From Nematostella vectensis (taxonomy: Eukaryota > Cnidaria > Anthozoa > Actiniaria > Edwardsiidae), in assembly GCF_932526225.1 (NCBI RefSeq), contig NC_064038.1, positions 370,001-434,000 on the forward strand: a DNA stretch of 64,000 nucleotides, in the 5' to 3' direction. Positions 20,282 through 34,143 of the stretch are shown here, in pieces (positions within the stretch are counted from its first letter, which is position 1; the number at the start of each line of letters is the position of its first letter). The position numbers and the translations under genes are program-made. Under the pieces are notes generated by a model. That model was not told the DNA's origin. It ran no database searches and was given only the letters and a program-made list of their open reading frames with translations.

Positions 20282-21974
20282 CTGCACTTTGAAGCATATT
20301 CTATGTATGCTTCTTTGTACAAAATGTACCCCTCCTAATAGAACATTAAAGATCACATAACTTGTTTACTTCCTCGACTCTATGCTTTTTATTTTTGTTC
20401 TCTTACTAGGAAAATATCGAATACAAATAATCAGTTAAGCTAGCAAGCTCATTTTGCTAGCTGTATATAATGCATATCAGGCCTGTATCTTTAGTATCCT
20501 GGATCAGGTAGACGAACCTATGTCACACCACTTTTTTGATGAGTATTATAAAAAAAAAATACTAAAAAACGTTATCTTGAACTGTGTAAAAAAAAAAAAA
20601 AACATAGAAAAAAAAAGGCCATTGGCCTGGGATCGAACCCGGCCTAAAGAACAAAACGGAAACCATACATACGGATTACCCAATCGGTATGGCAGCACAA
20701 GGCTTTTACGGAAGGCTGTGAAGAACCCGAAGGCTCCAAGCACCGATATTTCCGGCGAATATGCTGTACTACACTCTTGCAAGGTATTCCAACCCGCGCA
20801 TTAATGGGGAGGACAATAACCAGGATCCCAGGCCTGTAATACGGTTACGCCACGCACAGCTCGCTGAGATATGGGATGAAAAAAAATACAGGTCTATGTG
20901 GGCGTTTTGGCTCCCTTGGGGGCTCGCTATTTCGGCGTGGCATCGTAACGCACGCGAGCGCATTGTCTTTTATTGTGTACAGAATGTCTCTGTCGTTTTT
21001 TGCTTTACTTTTAGTTTTGCTTTATTTTTATTATTATTTTTTTGTCTTTTTATTTACAGTTCTTTGTACAGTATTTGACCATAGCTATGATAACAATTAT
21101 TCAAAATTATTGTAACCAACTATTGTAACCAATTATCGTAAACCAACTTGACTGCAAAACACTATTAGGCATTTCTTTCATGTGACTGCAAAGTTGACAT
21201 GTCAACATCTAGAGGGGCTTCACCCAACAAGGAATCATGGGGGACCATGAAAGCACGGTGTCGCGGAACATTTTCCTGCCCCATTTATCAGGAACATCTG
21301 TGCAGCCGATGCCCTTAGTTGGATGGGGTGCACAGTTGCTTTGGGTATCGCCCTGATGATGGCACAGTGACCACAAGATGTATCTGAATGAAACTGTATA
21401 CTTATTTCAAATTTTAAAAACATGTGAGTGTTACTTACTTAGTTACAGTAGTTCTTTTGAATATTATTATTTACGTGTATAATTTAGATGAGTAATAAAT
21501 ACTTCTTATTTGTCTCGTAGAGCTCCTATCGTTCCTCCTAAATAACAAACAAAATAATGTGTGTTATTATCTTTGTGCAAAGGAATCTACAGTAGTTTTG
21601 TAATCAAATAATTGTTTTACTATTAACACACTTGTTCTTTCAACCAGTTTGTTGGTCTCACAAATAGACTTTTAATAAACTGGTATCCCCCCACCTCTCC
21701 ACTCAATAAAGGGTCAGCGTCATGGCATTGCGCATGTCTGGAGTCAGTGTTTATTGTAGGCTTTCAATTGTCTACACACAGTTGAACTTTAATAGTTGTC
21801 AATGCTTTGTTAAAATAATATTCGATATTTTACTGAATGTTTATTGACAGTTTGTGGGCATTTCCTTTGAATGCAAGTCTTCCACATGTACCAAAGGCTC
21901 ATAGGTCAACATTAGAATTTGACTGAAATTCATTGTGTCCTGGCCGGAGAGCTATTGCAAAGCTCTTCATCACA
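20282..21974 (+). repeat. Repeat unit 13 (chimera, class G 5' / class F 3')
   Basis: Complete 1,693 bp unit. Its 5' and middle parts carry class G markers of units 14-15: GGCTCCAAG at 20733, TTTTGGCTCCC near 20906 and CGGAACATTTT near 21264. Its 3' part carries class F markers of units 11-12: CTTTGTGC near 21571 and CCCCCCACC near 21687. It sits exactly between the F and G pairs. Confidence 0.95.
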
Positions 21975-23667
21975 CTGCACTTTGAAGCATATTCTATGTA
22001 TGCTTCTTTGTACAAAATGTACCCCTCCTAATAGAACATTAAAGATCACATAACTTGTTTACTTCCTCGACTCTATGCTTTTTATTTTTGTTCTCTTACT
22101 AGGAAAATATCGAATACAAATAATCAGTTAAGCTAGCAAGCTCATTTTGCTAGCTGTATATAATGCATATCAGGCCTGTATCTTTAGTATCCTTTATCAG
22201 GTAGACGAACCTATGTCACACCACTTTTTTGATTAGTATTATAAAAAAAAAATACTAAAAAACGTTATCTTGAACTGTGTAAAAAAAAAAAAAAAAACAT
22301 AGAAAAAAAAAGGCCATTGGCCTGGGATCGAACCCGGCCTAAAGAACAAAACGGAAACCATACATACGGATTACCCAATCGGTATGGCAGCACAAGGCTT
22401 TTACGAAAGGCTGTAAAGAACCCGAAGGCTCCAAGCACCGATATTTCCGGCGAATATGCTGTACAACACTCTTGCAAGGTATTCCAACCCTCGCATTAAT
22501 GGGGAGGACAATAACCAGGATCCCAGGCCTGTAATACGGTTACGCCACGCACAGCTCGCTGAGATATGGGATGAAAAAAAATACAGGTCTATGTGGGCGT
22601 TTTGGCTCCCTTGGGGGCTCGCTATTTCGGCGTGGCATCGTAACGCACGCGAGCGCATTGTCTTTTATTGTGTACAGAATGTCTCTGTCGTTTTTTGCTT
22701 TACTTTTAGTTTTGCTTTATTTTTATTATTATTTTTTTGTCTTTTTATTTACAGTTCTTTGTACAGTATTTGACCATAGCTATGATAACAATTATTCAAA
22801 ATTATTGTAACCAACTATTGTAACCAATTATCGTAAACCAACTTGACTGCAAAACACTATTAGGCATTTCTTTCATGTGACTGCAAAGTTGACATGTCAA
22901 CATCTAGAGGGGCTTCACCCAACAAGGAATCATGGGGGACCATGAAAGCACGGTGTCGCGGAACATTTTCCTGCCCCATTTATCAGGAACATCTGTGCAG
23001 CCGATGCCCTTAGTTGGATGGGGTGCACAGTTGCTTTGGGTATCGCCCTGAAGATGGCACAGTGACAACAAGATGTAACTGAATGAAACTGTATACTTAT
23101 TTCAAATTTTAAAAACATGTGAGTGTTACTTACTTAGTTACAGTAGTTCTTTTGAATATTATTATTTACGTGTATAATTTAGATGAGTAATAAATACTTC
23201 TTATTTGTCTCGTAGAGCTCGTATCGTTCCTCCTAAATAACAAACAAAATAATGTGTGTTATTATCGTGGTGCAAAGGAATCTACAGTAGTTTTGTAATC
23301 AAATAATTGTTTTACTATTAACACACTTGTTCTTTCAACCAGTTTGTTGGTCTTACAAATAGACATTTTAATAAACTGGTATCCCCCCTCTCCACTCAAT
23401 AAAGGGTCAGCGTCATGGCACTGCGCATGTCTGGAGTCAGTGTTTATTGTATGCTTTCAATTGTCTACACACAGTTGAACTTTAATAGTTGTCAATGCTT
23501 TGTTAAAATAATATTCGATATTTTACTGAATGTTTATTGACAGTTTGTGGGCATTTCCTTTGAATGCAAGTCTTCCACATGTACCAAAGGCTCATAGGTC
23601 AACATTGGAATTTGACTGAAATTAATTGTGTCCTGGCCGGAGAGCTATTGCAAAGCTCTTCATCACA
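21975..23667 (+). repeat. Repeat unit 14 (class G)
   Basis: Complete 1,693 bp unit. Class G markers shared with unit 15 are TTACGAAAGG, GGCTCCAAG, TTTTGGCTCCC, GGAACATTTT, GTGACAACAAG, TGTAACTG, TCGTGGTGC, GTCTTACAAATAGAC, GGCACTGCG and ATTAATTG. Private changes include CCTTTATCAGG and CCCTCGCAT. Confidence 0.97.
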
Positions 23668-25359
23668 CTGCACTTTGAAGCATATTCTATGTATGCTTCT
23701 TTGTACAAAATGTACCCCTCCTAATAGAACATTAAAGATCACATAACTTGTTTACTTCCTCGACTCTATGCTTTTTATTTTTGTTCTCTTACTAGGAAAA
23801 TATCGAATACAAATAATCAGTTAAGCTAGCAAGCTCATTTTGCTAGCTGTATATAATGCATATCAGGCCTGTATCTTTAGTATCCTGGATCAGGTAGACG
23901 AACCTATGTCACACCACTTTTTTGATGAGTATTATAAAAAAAAAATACTAAAAAACGTTATCTTGAACTGTGTAAAAAAAAAAAAAAAACATAGAAAAAA
24001 AAAGGCCATTGGCCTGGGATCGAACCCGGCCTAAAGAACAAAACGGAAACCATACATACGGATTACCCAATCGGTATGGCAGCACAAGGCTTTTACGAAA
24101 GGCTGTAAAGAACCCGAAGGCTCCAAGCACCGATATTTCCGGCGAATATGCTGTACAACACTCTTGCAAGGTATTCCAACCCGCGCATTAATGGGGAGGA
24201 CAATAACCAGGATCCCAGGCCTGTAATACGGTTACGCCACGCACAGCTCGCTGAGATATGGGATGAAAAAAAATACAGGTCTATGTGGGCGTTTTGGCTC
24301 CCTTGGGGGCTCGCTATTTCGGCGTGGCATCGTAACGCACGCGAGCGCATTGTCTTTTATTGTGTACAGAATGTCTCTGTCGTTTTTTGCTTTACTTTTA
24401 GTTTTGCTTTATTTTTATTATTATTTTTTTGTCTTTTTATTTACAGTTCTTTGTACAGTATTTGACCATAGCTATGATAACAATTATTCAAAATTATTGT
24501 AACCAACTATTGTAACCAATTATCGTAAACCAACTTGACTGCAAAACACTATTAGGCATTTCTTTCATGTGACTGCAAAGTTGACATGTCAACATCTAGA
24601 GGGGCTTCACCCAACAAGGAATCATGGGGGACCATGAAAGCACGGTGTCGCGGAACATTTTCCTGCCCCATTTATCAGGAACATCTGTGCAGCCGATGCC
24701 CTTAGTTGGATGGGGTGCACAGTTGCTTTGGGTATCGCCCTGAAGATGGCACAGTGACAACAAGATGTAACTGAATGAAACTGTATACTCATTTCAAATT
24801 TTAAAAACATGTGAGTGTTACTTACTTAGTTACAGTAGTTCTTTTGAATATTATTATTTACGTGTATAATTTAGATGAGTAATAAATACTTCTTATTTGT
24901 CTCGTAGAGCTCGTATCGTTCCTCCTAAATAACAAACAAAATAATGTGTGTTATTATCGTGGTGCAAAGGAATCTACAGTAGTTTTGTAATCAAATAATT
25001 GTTTTACTATTAACACACTTGTTCTTTCAACCAGTTTGTTGGTCTTACAAATAGACATTTTAATAAACTGGTATCCCCCCTCTCCACTCAATAAAGGGTC
25101 AGCGTCATGGCACTGCGCATGTCTGGAGTCAGTGTTTATTGTATGCTTTCAATTGTCTACACACAGTTGAACTTTAATAGTTGTCAATGCTTTGTTAAAA
25201 TAATATTCGATATTTTACTGAATGTTTATTGACAGTTTGTGGGCATTTCCTTTGAATGCAAGTCTTCCACATGTACCAAAGGCTCATAGGTCAACATTGG
25301 AATTTGACTGAAATTAATTGTGTCCTGGCCGGAGAGCTATTGCAAAGCTCTTCATCACA
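23668..25359 (+). repeat. Repeat unit 15 (class G)
   Basis: Complete 1,692 bp unit, nearly identical to unit 14 except for TATACTCATTTC and the absence of unit 14's private changes. The pair looks like a recent single-unit duplication. Confidence 0.97.
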
Positions 25360-27041
25360 CTGCACTTTGAAGCATATTCTATGTATGCTTCTTTGTACAA
25401 AATGTACCCCTCCTAATAGAACATTAAAGATCACATAACTTGTTTACTTCCTCGACTCTATGCTTTTTATTTTTGTTCTCTTACTAGGAAAATATCGAAT
25501 ACAAATAATCAGTTAAGCTAGCAAGCTCATTTTGCTAGCTGTATATAATGCATATCAGGCCTGTATCTTTAGTATCCTGGATCAGGTAGACGAACCTATG
25601 TCACACCACTTTTTTGATGAGTATTATAAAAAAAATACTAAAAAACGTTATCTTGAACTGTGTAAAGAAAACATAGAAAAAAAAAGGCCATTGGCCTGGG
25701 ATCGAACCCGGCCTAAAGAACAAAACGGAAACCATACATACGGATTACCCAATCGGTATGGCAGCACAAGGCTTTTACGGAAGGCTGTAAAGAACCCGAA
25801 GGCCCCAAGCACCGATATTTCCGGCGAATATGCTGTACAACACTCTTGCAAGGTATTCCAACCCGCGCATTAATGGGGAGGACAATAACCAGGATCCCAG
25901 GCCTGTAATACGGTTACGCCACGCACAGCTCGCTGAGATATGGGATGAAAAAAAATACAGGTCTATGTGGGCGTTTTGGGTCCCTTGGGGACTCGCTATT
26001 TCGGCGTGGCATCGTAACGCACGCGAGCGCGTTGTCTTTTATTGTGTACAGAATGTCTCTGTCGTTTTTTGCTTTACTTTTAGTTTTGCTTTATTTTTAT
26101 TATTATTTTTTTGTCTTTTTATTTACAGTTCTTTGTACAGTATTTGACCATAGCTATGATAACAATTATTCAAAATCATTGTAACCAACTATTGTAACCA
26201 ATTATCGTAAACCAACTTGACTGCAAAACACTATTAGGCATTTCTTTCATGTGACTGCAAAGTTGACATGTCAACATCTAGAGGGGCTTCACCCAACAAG
26301 GAATCATGGGGGACCATGAAAGCACGGTGTCGCGGAAAATTTTCCTGCCCCATTTATCAGGAACATCTGTGCAGCCGATGCCCTTAGTTGGATGGGGTGC
26401 ACAGTTGCTTTGGGTATCGCCCTGAAGATGGCACAGTGACCACAAGATGTATCTGAATGAAACTGTATACTTATTTCAAATTTTAAAAACATGTGAGTGT
26501 TACTTACTTAGTTATAGTAGTTCTTTTGAATATTATTATTTACGTGTATAATTTAGATGAGTAATAAATACTTCTTATTTGTCTCGTAGAGCTCGTATCG
26601 TTCCTCCTAAATAACAAACAAAATAATGTGTGTTATTATCTTGGTGCAAAGGAATCTACAGTAGTTTTGTAATCAAATAATTGTTTTACTATTAACACAC
26701 TTGTTCTTTCAACCAGTTTGTTGGTCTCACAAATAGACTTTTAATAAACTGGTATCCCCCCCTCTCCACTCAATAAAGGGTCAGCGTCATGGCATTGCGC
26801 ATGTCTGGAGTCAGTGTTTATTGTAGGCTTTCAATTGTCTACACACAGTTGAACTTTAATAGTTGTCAATGCTTTGTTAAAATAATATTCGATATTTTAC
26901 TGAATGTTTATTGACAGTTTGTGGGCATTTCCTTTGAATGCAAGTCTTCCACATGTACCAAAGGCTCATAGGTCAACATTAGAATTTGACTGAAATTCAT
27001 TGTGTCCTGGCCGGAGAGCTATTGCAAAGCTCTTCATCACA
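25360..27041 (+). repeat. Repeat unit 16 (class H)
   Basis: Complete 1,682 bp unit with the short A-tract GTGTAAAGAAAACATAG shared with units 8 and 21. Other marks are TTGGGGACTCGC, GCGCGTTGTC, CAAAATCATTG (also unit 20) and AGTTATAGTAG (also units 17, 20, 21 and 23). Confidence 0.97.
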
Positions 27042-28732
27042 CTGCACTTTGAAGCATATTCTATGTATGCTTCTTTGTACAAAATGTACCCCTCCTAATA
27101 GAACATTAAAGATCACATAACTTCTTTACTTCCTCGACTCTATGCTTTTTATTTTTGTTCTCTTACTAGGAAAATATCGAATACAAATAATCAGTTAAGC
27201 TAGCAAGCTCATTTTGCTAGCTGTATATAATGCATATCAGGCCTGAATCTTTAGTATCCTGGATCAGGTAGACGAACCTATGTCACACCACTTTTTTGAT
27301 GAGTATTATAAAAAAAATACTAAAAAACGTTATCTTGAACTGTGTAAAAAAAAAAAACAACATAGAAAAAAAAAAGGCCATTGGCCTGGGATCGAACCCG
27401 GCCTAAAGAACAAAACGGAAACCATACATACAGATTACCCAATCGGTATGGCAGCACAAGGCTTTTACGGAAGGCTGTAAAGAATCCGAAGGCCCCAATC
27501 ACCGATATTTCCGGCGAATATGCTGTACAACACTCTTGCAAGTTATTTCAACCCGCGCATTAATGGGGAGGACAATAACCAGGATCCCAGGCCTGTAATA
27601 CGGTTACGCCACGCCCATCTCGCTGAGATATGGGATGAAAAAAAATACAGGTCTATGTGGGCGTTTTGGGTCCCTTGGGGGCTCGCTATTTCGGCGTGGC
27701 ATCGTAACGCACGCGAGCGCATTGTCTTTTATTGTGTACAGAATGTCTCTGTCGTTTTTTTGCTTTACTTTTAGTTTTGCTTTATTTTTATTATTATTTT
27801 TTTGTCTTTTTATTTACAGTTCTTTGTACAGTATTTGACCATAGCTATGATAACAATTATTCAAAATTATTGTAACCAACTATTGTAACCAATTATCGTA
27901 AACCAACTTGACTGCAAAACACTATTAGGCATTTCTTTCATGTGACTGCAAAGTTGACATGTCAACATCTAGAGGGGCTTCACCCAACAAGGAATCATGG
28001 GGGACCATGAAAGCACGGTGTCGCGGAAAATTTTCCTGCCCCATTTATCAGGAACATCTGTGCAGCCGATGCCCTTAGTTGGATGGGGTGCACAGTTGCT
28101 TTGGGTATCGCCCTGAAGATGGCACAGTGACCACAAGATGTATCTGAATGAAACTGTATACTTATTTCAAATTTTAAAAACATGTGAGTGTTACTTACTT
28201 AGTTATAGTAGTTCTTTTGAATATTATTATTTACGTGTATAATTTAGATGAGTAATAAATACTTCTTATTTGTCTCGTAGAGCTCGTATCGTTCCTCCTA
28301 AATAACAAACAAAATAATGTGTGTTATTATCTTGGTGAAAAGGAATCTACAGTAGTTTTGTAATCAAATAATTGTTTTACTATTAACACACTCGTTCTTT
28401 CAACCAGTTTGTTGGTCTCACAAATAGACTTTTAATAAACTGGTATCCCCCCCTCTCCACTCAATAAAGGGTCAGCGTCATGGCATTGCGCATGTCTGGA
28501 GTCAGTGTTTATTGTAGGCTTTCAATTGTCTACACACAGTTGAACTTTAATAGTTGTCAATGCTTTGTTAAAATAATATTCGATATTTTACTGAATGTTT
28601 ATTGACAGTTTGTGGGCATTTCCTTTGAATGCAAGTCTTCCACATGTACCAAAGGCTCATAGGTCAACATTAGAATTTGACTGAAATTCATTGTGTCCTG
28701 GCCAGAGAGCTATTGCAAAGCTCTTCATCACA
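27042..28732 (+). repeat. Repeat unit 17 (class I)
   Basis: Complete 1,691 bp unit. Class I markers shared with unit 23 are AAACAACATAG in the A-tract, AGAATCCGAAGG, AAGTTATTTCAAC, an extra T in GTCGTTTTTTTGC and GTGAAAAGG. The extra T shifts the frame of the plus-strand 105-codon ORF. Private changes include TACAGATTAC, CAATCACCG and GGCCAGAGAG. Confidence 0.97.
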
Positions 28733-30589
28733 CTGCACTTTGAAGCATATTCTATGTATGCTTCTTTGTACAAAATGTACCCCTCCTAATAGAACATTAA
28801 AGATCACATAACTTGTTTACTTCCTCGACTCTATGCTTTTTATTTTTGTTCTCTTACTAGGAAAATATCGAATACAAATAATCATTTAAGCTAGCAAGCT
28901 CATTTTGCTAGCTGTATATAATGCATTTTAGGCCTGTATCTTTAGTATCCTGGATCAGGTAGACGAACCTATGTCACACCACTTTTTTGATGAGTATTAT
29001 AAAAAAAATACTACAAAACCTTATCTTGAACTGTGTAAAAAACAAAAACAAAAACAAAACATAGAAAAAAAAAAGGCCATTGGCCAGGGATCGAACCCGG
29101 CCTAAAGAACAAAACGGAAACCATACATACGGATTACCCAATCGGTATGGCAGCACAAGGCTTTTACGGAAGGCTGTAAAGAACCGTTATCTTGAACTGT
29201 GTAAAAAAAAAAAAAAAACATAGAAAAAAAAAAGGCCATTGGCCTGGGATCGAACCCGGCATAAAGAACAAAACGGAAACCATACATACGGATTACCCAA
29301 TCGGTATGGCAGCACAAGGCTTTTACGGAAGGCTGTAAAGAACCCGAAGGCCCCAAGCACCGATATTTCCGGCGAATATGCTGTACAACACTCTTGCAAG
29401 GTATTCCAACCCGCGCATTAATGGGGAGGACAATAACCAGGATCCCAGGCCTGTAATACGGTTACGCCACGCACAGCTCGCTGAGATATGGGATGAAAAA
29501 AATACAGGTCTATGTGGGCGTTTTGGGTCCCTTGGGGGCTCGCTATTTCGGCGTGGCATCGTAACGCACGCGAGCGCATTGTCTTTTATTGTGTACAGAA
29601 TGTCTCTGTCGTTTTTTGCTTTACTTTTAGTTTTGCTTTATTTTGATTATTATTTTTTTGTCTTTTTATTTACAGTTTTTTGTACAGTATTTGACCATAG
29701 CTATGATAACAATTATTCAAAATTATTGTAACCAACTATTGTAACCAATTATCGTAAACCAACTTGACTGCAAAACACTATTAGGCATTTCTTTCATGTG
29801 ACTGCAAAGTTGACATGTCAACATCTAGAGGGGCTTCACCCAACAAGGAATCATGGGGGACCATGAAAGCACAATGTCGCGGAAAATTTTCCTGCCCCAT
29901 TTATCAGGAACATCTGTGCAGCCGATGCCCTTAGTTGGATGGGGTGCACAGTTGCTTTGGGTATCGCCCTGAAGATGGCACAGTGACCATAAGATGTATC
30001 TGAATGAAACTGTATACTTATTTCAAATTTTAAAAACATGTGAGTGTTACTTACTTAGTTACAGTAGTTCTTTTGAATATTATTATTTAAGTGTATAATT
30101 TAGATGAGTAATAAATACTTCTTATTTGTCTCGTAGAGCTCGTATCGTTCCTCCTAAATAACAAACAAAATAATGTGTGTTATTATCTTGGTGCAAAGGA
30201 ATCTACAGTAGTTTTGTAATCAAATAATTGTTTTACTATTAACACACTTGTTCTTTCAACCAGTTTGTTGGTCTCACAAATAGACTTTTAATAAACTGGT
30301 ATCCCCCCCCTCTCCACTCAATAAAGGGTCAGCGTCATGACATTGCGCATGTCTGGAGTCAGTGTTTATTGTAGGCTTTTAATTGTCTACACACAGTTGA
30401 ACTTTAATAGTTGTCAATGCTTTGTTAAAATAATATTCGATATTTTACTGAATGTTTATTGACAGTTTGTGGGCATTTTCTTTGAATGCAAGTCTTCCAC
30501 ATGTACCAAAGGCTCATAGGTCAACATTAGAATTTGACTGAAATTCATTGTGTCCTGGCCGGAGAGCTATTGCAAAGCTCTTCATCACA
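28733..30589 (+). repeat. Repeat unit 18 (class J, with internal duplication)
   Basis: Long 1,857 bp unit. The segment from TTATCTTGAACTG to GTAAAGAACC, containing the tRNA-like module, is present twice (29021-29186 and 29187-29344). Class J markers shared with unit 24 are ATGCATTTTAGG, the CAAAAACAAAAAC tract, GGCCAGGGATCG, GGCATAAAG, a 7-A GATGAAAAAAATAC, TTTTGATTATT, GACCATAAG, TATTTAAGTG and an 8-C tract. Confidence 0.97.
29021..29344 (+). repeat. Internal direct duplication of the tRNA-like segment, unit 18
   Basis: Two direct copies, 29021-29186 and 29187-29344, each run from TTATCTTGAACTG through an A-tract, the GATCGAACCC box and GGCTGTAAAGAACC. The join reads GAACCGTTATC. The copies differ by CAAAAAC interruptions and GGCCAGGG in the first and by GGCATAAAG in the second, so they have diverged since duplication. 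Confidence 0.95.
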
Positions 30590-32276
30590 CTGCACTTTGA
30601 AGCATATTCTATGTATGCTTCTTTGTAAAAATGTACCCCTCCTAATAGAACATTAAAGATCACATAACTTGTTTACTTCCTCGACTCTATGCTTTTTATT
30701 TTTGTTCTCTTACTAGGAAAATATCGAATACAAATAATCAGTTAAGCTAGCAAGCTCATTTTGCTAGCTGTATATAATGCATATCAGGCCTGTATCTTTA
30801 GTATCCTGGATCAGGTAGACGAACCTATGTCACATCACTTTTTTGATGAGAATTATAAAAAAAATACTAAAAAACCTTATCTTGAACTGTGTAAAAAAAA
30901 AAAAACAGAGAAAAAAAAAAGGCCATTGGCCTGGGATCGAACCCGGCCTAAAGAACAAAACGGAAACCATACATACGGATTACCCAATCGGTATGGCAGC
31001 ACAAGGCTTTTACGGAAGGCTGTAAAGAACCCGAAGGCCCCAAGCACCGATATTTCCGGCGAATATGCTGTACAACACTCTTGCAAGGTATTCCAACCCG
31101 CGCATTAATGGGGAGGACAATAACCAGGATCCCAGGCCTGTAATACGGTTACGCCACGCACAGCTCGCTGAGATATGGGATGAAAAAAAATACAGGTCTA
31201 TTTGGGCGTTTTGGGTCCCTTGGGGGCTCGCTATTTCGGCGTGGCATCGTATCGCACGCGAGCGCATTGTCTTTTATTGTGTACAGAATGTCTCTGTCGT
31301 TTTTTGCTTTACTTTTAGTTTTGCTTTATTTTTATTATTATTTTTTTGTCTTTTTATTTACTGTTCTTTGTACAGTATTTGACCATAGCTATGATAACAA
31401 TTATTCAAAATTATTGTAACCAACTATTGTAACCAATTATCGTAAACCATATTGACTGCAAAACACTATTAGGCATTTCTTTCATGTGACTGCAAAGTTG
31501 ACATGTCAACATCTAGAGGGGCTTCACCCAACAAGGAATCATGGGGGACCATGAAAGCACGGTGTCGCGGAAAATTTTCCTGCCCCATTTATCAGGAACA
31601 TCTGTGCAGCCGATGCCCTTAGTTGGATGGGGTGCACAGTTGCTTTGGGTATCGCCCTGAAGATGGCACAGTGACCACAAGATGTATCTGAATGAAACTG
31701 TATACTTATTTCAAATTTTAAAAACATGTGAGTGTTACTAACTTAGTTACAGTAGTTCTTTTGAATATTATTATTTACGTGTATAATTTAGATGAGTAAT
31801 AAATACTTCTTATTTGTCTCGTAGAGCTCGTATCGTTCCTCCTAAATAACAAACAAAATAATGTGTGTTATTATCTTGGTGCAAAGGAATCTACAGTAGT
31901 TTTGTAATCAAATAATTGTTTTACTATTAACACACTTGTTCTTTCAACCAGTTTGTTGGTCTCACAAATAGACTTTTAATAAACTGGTATCCCCCCCTCT
32001 CCACTCAATAAAGGGTCAGCGTCATGGCATTGCGCATGTCTGGAGTCAGTGTTTATTGTAGGCTTTCAATTGTCTACACACAGTTGAACTTTAATAGTTG
32101 TCAATGCTTTGTTAAAATAATATTCGATATTTTACTGAATGTTTATTGACAGTTTGTGGGCATTTCCTTTGAATGCAAGTCTTACACATGTACCAAAGGC
32201 TCATAGGTCAACATTAGAATTTGACTGAAATTCATTGTGTCCTTGCCGGAGAGCTATTGCAAAGCTCTTCATCACA
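30590..32276 (+). repeat. Repeat unit 19 (class K)
   Basis: Complete 1,687 bp unit. Class K markers shared with unit 26 are CACATCAC, GAGAATTAT, AACCTTATC, ACAGAGAAA, CGTATCGCACG, TTTACTGTTC, AACCATATTG, GTTACTAAC and TCCTTGCCGG. Private changes include TTTGTAAAAATG and TCTATTTGGG. Confidence 0.97.
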
Positions 32277-34143
32277 CTGCACTTTGAAGCATATTCTATG
32301 TATGCTTCTTTGTACAAAATTTAACCCTCATAATAGAACATTAAAGATCACATAATTTGTTTACTTCCTCGACTCTATGCTTTTTATTTTTGTTCTCTTA
32401 CTAGGAAGATATCGAATACAAATAATCAGTTAAGCTAGCAAGCTCATTTTGCTAGCTGTATATAATGCATATCAGGCCTGTATCTTTAGTATCCTGGATC
32501 AGGTAGACGAACCTATGTCACACCACTTTTTTGATGAGTATTATAAAAAAAATACTACAAAACGTTATCTTGAACTGTGCAAAAAACAAAAACAAAAACA
32601 AAACATAGAAAAAAAAAGGCCATTGGCCAGGGATCGAACACGGCCTAAAGAACAAAACGGAAACCATACATACGGATTACCCAATCGGTATGGCTGCACA
32701 AGGCTTTTACGGAAGGCTGTAAAGAACCGTTATCTTGAACTGTGTAAAAAAAAAAAAAAAAAAAAAAAAACAAATAAAAAAAAAAAAGGCCATTGGCCTG
32801 GGATCGAACCCTGCCTAAAGAACAAAACGGAAACCATACATACGGATTACCCAATCGGTATGGCAGCACAAGGCTTTTACGGAAGGCTGTAAAGAACCCG
32901 AAGGCCCCAAGCACCGATATTTCCGGCGAATATGCTGTACAACACTCTTGCAAGGTATCCCAACCCGCGCATTAATGGGGAGGACAATAACCAGGATCCC
33001 AGGCCTGTAATACGGTTACGCCACGCCCAGCTCGCTGAGATATGGGATGAAAAAAAATACAGGTCTATGTGGGCGTTTTGGGTCCCTTGGGGGCTCGCTA
33101 TTTCGGCGTGGCATCGTAACGCACGCGAGCGCATTGTCTTTTATTGTGTACAGAATGTCTCTGTCGTTTTTTGCTTTACTTTTAGTTTTGCTTTATTTTG
33201 ATTATTATTTTTTTGTCTTTTTATTTACAGTTCTTTGTACAGTATTTGACCATAGCTATGATAACAATTATTCAAAATCATTGTAACCAACTATTGTAAC
33301 CAATTATCGTAAACCAACTTGACTGCAAAACACTATTAGGCATTTCTTTCATGTGACTGCAAAGTTGACATGTCAACATCTAGAGGGGCTTCACCCAACA
33401 AGGAATCATGGGGGACCATGAAAGCACGGTGTCGCGGAAAATTTTCCTGCCCCATTTATCAGGAACATCTGTGCAGCCGATGCCCTTAGTTGGATGGGGT
33501 GCACAGTTGCTTTGGGTATCGCCCTGAAGATGGCACAGTGACCACAAGATGTATCTGAATGAAACTGTATACTTATTTCAAATTTTAAAAACATGTGAGT
33601 GTTACTTACTTAGTTATAGTAGTTCTTTTGAATATTATTATTTACGTGTATAATTTAGATGAGTAATAAATACTTCTTATTTGTCTCGTAGAGCTCGTAT
33701 CGTTCCTCCTAAATAACAAACAAAATAATGTGTGTTATTATCTTGGTGCAAAGGAATCTACAGTAGTTTTGTAATCAAATAATTGTTTTACTATTAACAC
33801 ACTTGTTCTTTCAACCAGTTTGTTGGTCTCACAAATAGACTTTTAATAAACTGGTATCCCCCCCTCTCCACTCAATAAAGGGTCAGCGTCATGGCATTGC
33901 GCATGTCTGGAGTCAGTGTTTATTGTAGGCTTTCAATTGTCTACACACAGTTGAACTTTAATAGTTGTCAATGCTTTGTTAAAATAATATTCGATATTTT
34001 ACTGAATGTTTATTGACAGTTTGTGGGCATTTCCTTTGAATGCAAGTCTTCCACATGTACCAAAGGCTCATAGGTCAACATTAGAATTTGACTGAAATTC
34101 ATTGTGTCCTGGCCGGAGAGCTATTGCAAAGCTCTTCATCACA
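32277..34143 (+). repeat. Repeat unit 20 (class L, with internal duplication)
   Basis: The longest unit, 1,867 bp, with the tRNA-like segment duplicated (32565-32729 and 32730-32898). Class L markers shared with the 5' part of unit 27 are AAAATTTAACCCTCATAATAG, the CAAAAACAAAAAC tract, GAACACGGCC, GGCTGCAC, AACCCTGCC and GTATCCCAAC. The second A-tract is the longest in the window. Confidence 0.97.
32565..32898 (+). repeat. Internal direct duplication of the tRNA-like segment, unit 20
   Basis: Copies are 32565-32729 and 32730-32898, with the same GAACCGTTATC join as in unit 18. The first copy has GAACACGGCC and the second AACCCTGCC, so each has a different substitution beside the B box. The A-tract of the second copy is the longest in the window. 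Confidence 0.95.

Larger units (their letters stand above)
27042..33400 (+). repeat. Higher-order block I-J-K-L, first copy
   Basis: Units 17, 18, 19 and the 5' part of unit 20 carry four distinct class marker sets in the order I-J-K-L. The same order recurs from 37522. The offset is 10,480 bases for units 17 and 18 and 12,167-12,168 for units 19 and 20, the extra being the chimeric unit 25. The 3' limit is approximate. Confidence 0.85.
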
